The position numbers were made by a program, and so were the translations under genes. From assembly GCF_022581195.2 (NCBI RefSeq), contig NC_061463.1, forward strand, positions 2,914,001 to 2,978,000: a DNA stretch of 64,000 nt, in the 5' to 3' direction. Shown here piece by piece: positions 56,138 to 64,000 of the stretch. The first letter of the stretch is position 1, and each line of letters opens with the position of its first letter. This DNA comes from Helicoverpa zea (taxonomy: Eukaryota; Arthropoda; Insecta; Lepidoptera; Noctuidae). The notes beneath the pieces were generated by a model that had not been told where the DNA came from, did not search any database, and worked only from the letters and a program-made list of their open reading frames with translations.

Positions 56138-56858
56138 GCCCCGCAGGGCATCTGAGGCGGATGACGGGGAGTAGCGACCCCGCGGGGCTATATATCCGAG
56201 TGCTCCAGGGAGAGTATACTGTCCCCCATCTCCGGCTTGCCAGAGTGAAGAATGACGGGGGATAGGTCTCCCGCCTCTTGGCTTGCCTTCATCGGCCGGT
56301 CAGAGTGGAGTCGCTAGAGCAAGGTTAGTCCTGCTCGGAGGGTAGGTGCCTCGTGGTAAGTGGCGAGTGGGCCGGTGATGCTGGACCCACAGGGAGCGCG
56401 TGATCTGCGTTTAAAGTCCGCCGAGGTATCCTCACCCTTCTCAGCCGCTCATGTCCCTGTTGCCCCCTTGTTGCGATTTAGCGACTGATTCCCGGGGGCC
56501 CAGTAAGTGAGTTGGCGAGTCTCCACCTGCCATTTTTACGTGTAGTTATTACATTGTTATCGGCAGGTGCCATAGTTCCCGTAGTTTCCCCATTCCTAGT
56601 CCACTAGCATCCCATCACAATAGCCCAAGTAGTTTTCATCCATAGTTAGCAATAGTTTAGTACAGAACCGGGGATTGTCCTTGGGTACATTTCTATAGTG
56701 TATACAGGGATAATCGTCGGTTTTGTGTCACCATTTCATTAAAGTTGTCTCAAAAGGGCTTCAGCGTGTTGGCTTCGGCCCCACGTTCGCCTCCCAAAAA
56801 TCCGGGACTCTGTAGTCCCGAGGTCTGGTAGAGACATACAAAATAATAATAATAATAA
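56138..56858. repeat. 0.7-kb repeat array, unit A
   Basis: First of three head-to-tail units starting GCCCCGCAGGGCATC, 721 bases to the next start. The end region has the hairpin CGGGACTCTGTAGTCCCG, then GGTC, five bases (TGGTA at 56826-56830), GAGACATAC and an AAT spacer. Like the solo copy at 28678 it has GATTTAGCGAC at its middle. Confidence 0.9.
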
Positions 56859-57577
56859 GCCCCGCAGGGCATCTGAGGCGGATGACGGGGAGTAGCGACC
56901 CCGCGGGGCTATATATCCGAGTGCTCCAGGGAGAGTATACTGTCCCCCATCTCCGGCTTGCCGGAGTGAAGCATGACGGGGGATAGGTCTCCCGCCTCTT
57001 GGCTTGCCTTCATCGGCCGGTCAGAGTGGAGTCGCTAGAGCAAGGTTAGTCCTGCTCGGAGGGTAGGTGCCTCGTGGTAAGTGGCGAGTGGGCCGGTGAT
57101 GCTGGACCCACAGGGAGCGCGTGATCTGCGTTTAAAGTCCGCCGAGGTATCCTCACCCTTCTCAGCCGCTCATGTCCCTGTTGCCCTCTTGTTGCTTTTC
57201 AGTGACTGATTCCCGGGGGCCCAGTAAGTGAGTTGGCGAGTCTCCACCTGCCATTTTAACATGTATTTAATACATTGTCATCGGCAGGTGCCATAGTTCC
57301 CGTAGTTTCCCCATTCCTAGTCCATTAGCATCCCATCACAATAGCCCAAGTAGTTTTCATCCATAGTTAGCAATAGTTTAGCACAGAACCGGGGATTGTC
57401 CTTGGGTACATTTCTATAGTGTATACGGGGATAATCGTCGGTTTTGTGTCGCCATTTCATTAAAGTTGTCTCAAAAGGGCTTCAGCGTGTTGGCTTCGGC
57501 CCCACGTTCGCCTTCCAAAAATCCGGGACTCTGTAGTCCCGTGGTCGGTCAGAGACATACAAGATAATAATAATAAT
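56859..57577. repeat. 0.7-kb repeat array, unit B
   Basis: 719 bases long. Unlike unit A and the solo copy it has TTTTCAGTGACTG in the middle, a change shared with unit C. The variable five bases are GGTCA (57547-57551). It ends in an AAT spacer. Confidence 0.9.
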
Positions 57578-58276
57578 GCCCCGCAGGGCATCTGAGGCGG
57601 ATGACGGGGAGTAGCGACCCCGCGGGGCTATATATCCGAGTGCTCCAGGGAGAGTATACTGTCCCCCATCTCCGGCTTGCCAGAGTGAAGCATGACGGGG
57701 GATAGGTCTCCCGCCTCTTGGCTTGCCTTCATCGGCCGGTCAGAGTGGAGTCGCTAGAGCAAGGTTAGTCCTGCTCGGAGGGTAGGTGCCTCGTGGTAAG
57801 TGGCGAGTGGGCCGGTGATGCTGGACCCACAGGGAGCGCGTGATCTGCGTTAAAAGTCCGCCGAGGTATCCTCACCCTTCTTAGCCGCTCATGTCCCTGT
57901 TGCCCTCTTGTTGCTTTTCAGTGACTGATTCCCGGGGGCCCAGTAAGTGAGTTGGCGAGTCTCCACCTGCCATTTTTACGTGTGCAAACATTGTTATCGG
58001 CAGGTGCCATAGTTCCCGTAGTTTCCCCATCCCTAGTCCATTAGCATCCCATCACAATAGCCCAAGTAGTTTTCATCCATAGTTAGCAATAGTTTAGCTC
58101 AGAACCGGGGATTGTCCTTGGGTACATTTCTATAGTGTATACAGGGATAATCGTCGGTTTTGTGTCACCATTTCATTAAAGTTGTCTCAAAAGGGCTTCA
58201 GCGTGTTGGCTTCGGCCCCACGTTCGCCTCCCAAAAATCCGGGACTCTGTAGTCCCGAGGTCAAAAAGAGACATAC
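57578..58276. repeat. 0.7-kb repeat array, unit C
   Basis: The last unit shares TTTTCAGTGACTG with B but has its own small deletion around GTGCAAACATTG. The variable bases are AAAAA (58263-58267). It ends ACATACATTTATAATAATAA, the same ending as the solo copy. Confidence 0.9.
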
Positions 58277-58479
58277 ATTTATAATAATAAATAAAAAACT
58301 ACATACTAAATACTATAAAACTTCACAGGTTCCATGTTTCAAGGAAATCATAAACAAAAAAAAACAAGACAATGATTCATTCATATTCATATATATTATA
58401 CTAAATATGTTTAATATATTCACGTAACATAAATTAATAGAATAAATATACATTGGTATTGTAAATCATACTTTTGTAT
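58277..58479. other. Short intergenic stretch upstream of the acidic-protein gene
   Basis: AT-rich, nothing recognised. Confidence 0.4.
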
Positions 58480-59024
58480 TGCGTCACAAGAGTCGTGTTG
58501 TTTTGTTAATGCGTAACGGAACGTGACAATTTTAAAAAGTTCTGTCAGAAGAAACGGTTTTGAGTTTTGTTTGATGGGAGATTGTTTAATTTGTTTTCGT
58601 GTTATATAATGAATTTCAATCATATGGAAAAATTATATGAATTTGTGTTATATGGTGTGGTGAACGTGTTAATTAAGTTTTTGTGATTCTTTACTACGTA
58701 AGGTAAGCTACAGTGCATAAAAACTACATTAGCTCACTCTCGCAACTTTTCTCACATTGTTACTTAAAGTTTCACAACAATATTATTGCTAAAGCTTGTG
58801 AGTAGTTAATCTATCTTTCAGACTTTCGAAATATCTAACATTACATCAAGTTTTAAGTCAAACAAAAGTGTTACGCTTATGTTTATTTACAATATCGTAC
58901 ATGCTTTTTCTACGTCGTCTCATTGTCTTTACTGTCTATTACCACCACATTATACACGATAACTACTCTAACGACAGTGTTAAAGCTAAATCATGCAATT
59001 TCAGGTAAAAATAAGCTTTAAAAA
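58480..59024 (+). promoter_or_regulatory. Probable promoter and 5' UTR with one intron
   Basis: A good donor, ACGTAAG|GTAAGC, ends a likely untranslated exon at 58702. The acceptor AATTTCAG at 59004 begins the exon that carries the start codon, with 20 bases of leader before the ATG at 59025. The transcription start would lie at about 58500-58680. No TATA box is obvious. Splice sites were judged by eye. Confidence 0.45.
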
Positions 59025-62000
59025 ATGCAAAAAACTAGGATACCATCTCCCGCGCGTTCCCAAGGAGCTACCACCACTCCAAGACGCAAAAAGGCGCGAA
59101 GCAGCCGTAGTTTATGCTCTCCAGCGCTGTCGACAGCTTCAGGAAGGCTGACGTCACTCATAGATCAGTTCAAAGACAAGAACATGGAGTCATTTGCCCT
59201 GTCTCCGTTGAACGGCAGATCTGTACTCAATGATAATACTGATATTGATGAACCTAGACGTGAGTATAGAATTTTGTTTGTTTTTTTTCATTTGAATATG
59301 GAATGCAGTTGTGTAAAGTTTAAACTGAAAAAAAATATATATGATTTTCGAAGTTGGAATGAAAACCAAGTTTTTCTAAGTTTGTCCGTTAATATTGTGT
59401 TTTGTAATTTTTTTAGTTTCTTCTACATTACTAAAAAATAGTATTCAAAACTTTAATCTGGCATTCTACAAACATGTGATGAATTTCTACGATTATAATA
59501 AAGCACTACAGTATACTCGTCACTCAACCGTGCCTGAGGCCATCCTACACTACGTTTGCCGAGGAGTGGTCTCCACTCTAGAACTCGTTCACCCCAACGG
59601 TTATCGGTTCTTCGGCTAATATGGCCAGCCCACTGCCACTTCAGCTTGCTGATTTGGTGGGCTATGTCCATGACATTGGTTCTCTGACGGATTACCTCAG
59701 GCACGGTGGCAGCTGGCAGGAGCTGGATGCGAGAAGACGAAAATCGATCTCAGTGGCGTGCACTTGGAGAGGCCTATGTCCAGCATTGGACTGCAATAGG
59801 CTGATGATGACTACAGTATAAAAACATTATATTATTTCCAGGTAAAAGCTGGTGGAAGAAATTAGATGAGAACTCTCGAGATGTTCTGGAAGTATTAGAA
59901 GATAATAGGTTGTCTGATGCCAACAATGTTGTTGAAGAGTTAATTGATATTGATATTTTGAGGTAACATGCTTACTTTTTCATTCTTATGTTTGCCTGTA
60001 GTAAGTTATAAGTATTTGCCTGTAAAAAGTTACAAGCTAAATAGCTTGTAACTTTTTTGTATGTATTGATTTTTCATAAACATAATGTAATAATTGTTGG
60101 CATCCCTAATAAATAAATAATATTACAGATTTTTTTACGATCGAAATCATGATTTCTTGTAATTCAAGTTTTAATTGTGTATGTTTCTCGGCTGTCTGTT
60201 ATATTCAGTGATTCTTGTCACCACATCATAGTTTACTTCTCTTTAAGATCCAGATTGCTTTTATATTCTTTTTTTAGTCAGTACCCTTTTGCCTACACCT
60301 ATTTCATATTTGTAATAATTTCTAATTCCAGCCAAGAGAAAAAGAACTACACCCTTGATTTACCAGAGAGCAGTGACAATGAATCAATCCATAGCATCGT
60401 ACTCCCACAAAGGAGATTGTTCACGCAAAAAGAAAACCTACCACAAAAGAAGTTTGTCCAACTTATGGATAACAGAGAATCCTTGGCCAAACTACATAAA
60501 CCTAACACCACAACTACTGATAAAACAGTTAATGTTGGAACTCGAGAGTTATTTCAAAATAAGCTATCCAAACCAATATTTGCAGCTGCTTTACTTAACA
60601 TATCCCCAAATAAAACAGCAGCTGACAAAACTAAAGAAAATGTGCTAATAGAACCTAGACCACCAGTCAGAAGTATCTTTGGCAATAGACCAGCAAATAA
60701 AAGGAAGAATATGTTCGCTGATTTCATTGTGTCGGAAAGTGAGGATGAGATACCTGAAATTCAACCCAAAGTATTTGGTTTCCAAAAGAAGCTTGAACAG
60801 AGAAGAATAAGCTCCAAGGGTTCCCCAACCTCTAGTATTACTACAGACATGGAAATGGATGATTGGAGAATGTTACCCTCATCCACAATGGTTGAAAATC
60901 AAATTGAAGACATGATGGGAGGTAACACACCTGTGAAACGAGCTAGACTCAGCAAACTATCGGAAGCTAAGGAGTCTGATGCAGGAACTAATACTCTGCA
61001 AACAAATACAACTGCGGATAAAACGAAACAATCCAATAAATCAGCTTCTTCTAAGAATAAGTCTAAAGCTTCACCAGAAATAAGAAATGTGTCACTAAAT
61101 AATTCTAGAACTACAAGAAGCATGCTGAAGAATGCCACTATCATTGAAGAAAATGCAAACATGTCTTTAAAACAAAATTCTAAAGCAAATAAATCTCAAA
61201 CTAAAACAGCTAAAAGTGATTCAAATAGAAGCACCCTCAAAGTACATAACAAACCTGGTACTGAGGATATAGAAGAAAACCAGGTAGATGATGAAAATGA
61301 CCTAACATTGCGATACGAAAATGATGAAAATGAAATTAACGAAGAAGCAACCACCATAACAAAGGACAACCGAGAAGTACAAATGAATAAGTCAAAGAAT
61401 AACAAATCTACTTTATCAAACAAATCAATACAAAAGGCAACAAAGCCTGGTAAAATAGTTGAAGAATCTGTAGACTCTCAAAATAAACTGTATTCTGCAG
61501 ATGATAATGTTGATGGTAATGTAGAACAGGACCCAACAGTTCGCGATGAAACCGAGAAATCTAAGGAAGAAATTAGTCAAGAAATAGAAGTATCTGACCA
61601 AAGTGAAGTTGACGAGGCTAATGTTAGTCAAGATAATGTCGATGAACAAAATGTAAGTACAGAGGCAAATGAGAGTCAAGAAGTTGAGAATGAGGAAGAT
61701 GAGAGTGAGAACGAAGAGGAAGCAGCTGTTGACAGTGACGAGAATGAAGAAGCTAATGCAAGTGATTTAAATCATGAAAGTCGAGCGTCGGCGGCTGTTA
61801 ATGACAGTCAAGAAATTGATGAACAAGCAAATGAAAGTCGCATCGATGACGATAATGTTGCTTCTGAAAATGAAGAGGATGAAGAAAAGACAGCCAACGA
61901 GAGTGAAGTTGAAGAAGCAAATGAAAGTCAAGAAGTGGAAAGTGAAGCCGAAGTAAGTCAAGAAGTAGAAAATGACGAAGAAGAAAGCCAAGGACTAGAA

Positions 62001-63717
62001 AATGAAGCAGAAGTAAGTCAAGCAGTAGAAAATGACGAAGAAGAAAGCCAAGAACTCGAAAATGAAGCAGAAGTAAGTCAGGATGTTGAAAACGAAGCAG
62101 AAATAAGTCAGGAAGTTGAAAATGATCAAGAAGACAGTCATGAAGTCGAGAATGATGAAGAGGAAAACGAAGAAGCTGAGAATGATGAAGAGGAAAACGA
62201 AGAAGCTGAGAATGATGAAGAGGAAAGTCGAGAAGTGGAGAATGACGAAGAAGAAAGTCAGGAAATTGAAAATGATGAGGAACAAGAACAGATTGAAAGT
62301 GATGCTGAAGTTAACCAAAGTGAAGAAATTGATAATGACCAGCAAATGGACAACAGTGATGAAGATGATAAGGCTATCGCAAGCGATCCAGAGATTTCCG
62401 AACAGGATGATGACTTTGATCAGGCTGATGCAATGGAAGTCGATGATGAAAATGATGAACAAGAATCTGAAAATGATCAAAGTCATCAAGCAGAACGTCA
62501 GAACGAAGTAGAACCAAGTACAGAGGAAATTGCTGAATCTCCAGACGTCACTCATGACACTACTGGAAGACATAGAAAGAAACATTTGAACAAATCTCCA
62601 GAAGTGATTCGACACGACAAAACTAACCAAATGGATTCCTTCACCGCCACGGGCCGTAATACCAGTGTTAGAAAAACTAAGAGCATGATCAAAAATCTAC
62701 ATATTAGACCAAGTTTAGCTCCTCCGAGGAATAGTACAGGATTTTCTGACGGTACTACGAATTCTAGCGCTGAAGGATCCGGTTGGGACTCGCATAGAAC
62801 CACCCGCAAAACGCTAAGACAAACATTCGGCAAAGATTTTACACCCAGGAAATCTTTGAGAGCTCTAGTTATGGAGAAATCAGCTAAAAGGCAAACGGAA
62901 CATTTAGATTTGCATTCGGAAACAGTGAAGTTTCCTCAAGCCAATTCTACTGAGTTGCCAGAAATTTCGAATCGTGATGATGTTGAAGATTTTGTGGAGT
63001 CAGACCATGAAGTGTCGATGCGGACGCGCCAGACCACGCTAGAAATGTATTTGGAGAAAATTAAGCAGCAAAATAATGAGAAGAAAGCTAAAATGGTAAG
63101 TTGCTTATTATTTTCACTTTCCCCTTTTTAAAATCGTGAAACATAATAATTATGTTCACACGTGAACTATAGACATAATGACAATAATTTTAATTGTGCT
63201 AGGACTATATAAACAAGTCATCATCATCTTCCGTGCGTTTCCCCAACCTTATAAACAAGTATATTGTAAAAAATATGCCTCCCTCTATTCTATGTTACTT
63301 GGGGGATAGTCCGACAACATTAAAATAATTTTTCTAATCGGTCAGTAGTAGTTTGAAGCCTAGAGTAAAACAAACAAAAAAAAATGTTCCCTCTTTATTT
63401 TTTATTGAATTATTTAATTATTCCTATTTTTTTCTAAATTACAGCAAGAATTAGTGAGAAATTCTCTCAACAAAGTTCCTGTGAGAGACCCACTGAACAT
63501 GTTCAAAGTGCCCAACAAGCCAGCTCCGCGCCGCCCCAAACCTTCTCAAGCCAAGCCTAAGAAACAGTTCTCATCTATCATAGCTTTCGACAATTTGCCT
63601 CCCGAGCTGAAAGAAGACTTGAAATATAAGCCCCCAAAGAGGTTCCAGCCTAGTAATGCGTCGTGGATCACTAAGAGACTGTATAAGTTCTTGGAGACTA
63701 AGTTGGAGCCTAAGTAA
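59025..63717 (+). CDS. Large acidic, mostly disordered nuclear-type protein (4 coding exons seen)
   Basis: Exons 59025-59259, 59842-59962, 60332-63095 and 63445-63717 join in frame (donors GTGAGT, GTAACA, GTAAGT; acceptors TTTCCAG, ATTCCAG, ATTACAG), giving 1,130 residues. Residues 1-45 are basic and Ser/Pro-rich. Short conserved-looking motifs follow: LTSLIDQFKDKNMESFALSP and, in exon 2, SWWKKLDENSRDVLEVLEDN. Residues 120-520 are polar, with many Lys/Ser and TP/SP sites. About 520-845 is a Glu/Asp-rich repeat region of roughly 10-residue units (ENDEEENEEA type). The C-terminal 250 residues are basic and contain TTLEMYLEKIKQQNNEKK and IIAFDNLPPELKEDLKYKPP. The TAA at 63715 overlaps a strong donor (CCTAA|GTAAGT at 63714), so the gene may continue past the window. 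I do not recognise the family firmly. A kinetochore or chromatin protein such as CENP-T is one guess. Confidence 0.75.
59516..59809. mobile_element. RTE LINE 3' fragment with internal inversion, in intron 1
   Basis: Flanked by an 11-bp duplication ACTACAGTATA at 59505-59515 and 59810-59820. The left part (about 59516-59704) is minus strand and encodes EVIRQRTNVMDIAHQISKLK and then WQWAGHISRRTDNRWGERVL. The right part (about 59705-59809) is plus strand and encodes VAAGRSWMREDENRSQ and then ALGEAYVQHWTAIG, ending in TGATGATGA. In the intact protein the left part directly precedes the right, so the upstream segment is inverted, as in twin priming. A 13-bp inverted repeat, ACCGTGCCTGAGG at 59527-59539 and its complement at 59695-59707, links the two pieces. 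Same family as 32866-36046. Confidence 0.88.
61550..62540 (+). repeat. Degenerate coding repeat, about 30-bp unit (acidic)
   Basis: Within exon 3, GAA/GAT-rich units such as GAGAATGATGAAGAGGAAAA recur, exactly duplicated around 62150-62220 and more loosely elsewhere. They encode ENDEEE- and EVSQ-type decapeptides. Length variation between individuals is likely. Confidence 0.8.
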
Positions 63718-64000
63718 GTATTTGTATATTAATTACTTCGCTATTTCCAAATGAATCTTACCCATTTTGAGGGAATATAGAACTCCTAAATAGGTAAATA
63801 GATATGTTATGTACCTGGTTTATAGCTATCACCTACCTACATTCAGATTCTCATCCAACTTACCTCAGCTATTTAGTGATAAAATGTGAAACATATGCAA
63901 CAGCTTTTTAAAGGTTTTAAAATTAAATATACTAAATTTAGATTTTTTCCTTAATAAGAAAGTGATTTCTCTTTAATATCTAGTTTTTCAAACTTGCACT
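63718..64000. other. Intron or 3' flank of the acidic-protein gene
   Basis: AT-rich. If the donor at 63714 is used this is intron 4. No acceptor with a convincing exon appears before the window ends. Confidence 0.4.

Noticed and set aside
56138..58276. A CRISPR-like or satellite array
   Set aside because: The units are 0.7 kb with AAT spacers, and a solo copy exists elsewhere. This is a tandem mobile repeat, not a CRISPR or centromeric satellite.
61767..62630. Long minus-strand frames rich in Phe and Ile, and a Lys/Met-rich plus frame
   Set aside because: They are alternative-frame readings of the GAA/GAT-rich acidic repeat in exon 3 and have no independent support.

Overview
The window looks like a piece of a moth genome (Lepidoptera). 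It is AT-rich, and its two host genes have GT-AG introns. One gene encodes an insect-type short neuropeptide F receptor. The rest is full of repeat types familiar from Lepidoptera: tRNA-derived SINEs, RTE- and R1-like LINE pieces, small Helitrons with A|TC...CTAG|T ends, pogo-like and hAT DNA transposons, and foldback elements. There are no bacterial genes, rRNA genes or CRISPR arrays. Family names rest on motif recognition, not on database searches.

Layout. 1-3.8 kb is non-coding apart from a short LINE tail. 3.86-5.94 kb (minus) holds the receptor gene, with its whole reading frame in one exon and predicted introns only in the untranslated regions. 7.88-11.50 kb is an apparently complete pogo-like transposon: perfect 24-bp ends, a TA duplication, and one intact transposase ending in a PHD-type zinc finger. 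12-19.5 kb is intergenic DNA with a Tc1/mariner remnant, a SINE, a foldback repeat and LINE tails. 20.06-21.61 kb is a hAT-type element (8-bp duplication) whose interior consists of two different LINE fragments. 24.6-26.75 kb (minus) is an ORF1-only retroelement with a foldback element in its 3' region. 28.7-29.4 kb is a solo copy of a 0.7-kb repeat that returns as a trimer at 56.1-58.3 kb.

32.86-36.06 kb is an RTE LINE carrying nearly all its coding sequence, but split into two oppositely oriented halves inside one 10-bp target duplication, as expected from twin priming. 37.7-41.3 kb has an LTR-retroelement remnant, two SINEs and a Helitron. 41.69-43.02 kb is a deleted pogo-like element. 43.68-44.26 kb is a 5'-truncated LINE with a 7-bp duplication. 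48-55.9 kb holds further small DNA elements and repeats. 58.5-63.7 kb (plus) is a second host gene. It encodes a very acidic, mostly disordered protein of about 1,130 residues, and its first coding intron contains a second, 294-bp, RTE insertion with the same inverted arrangement.

The two host genes show no functional link. The main content is a well-preserved record of transposition. Twelve insertions have ends I could place: ten by target duplications or matched terminal repeats, and two by Helitron-type termini.
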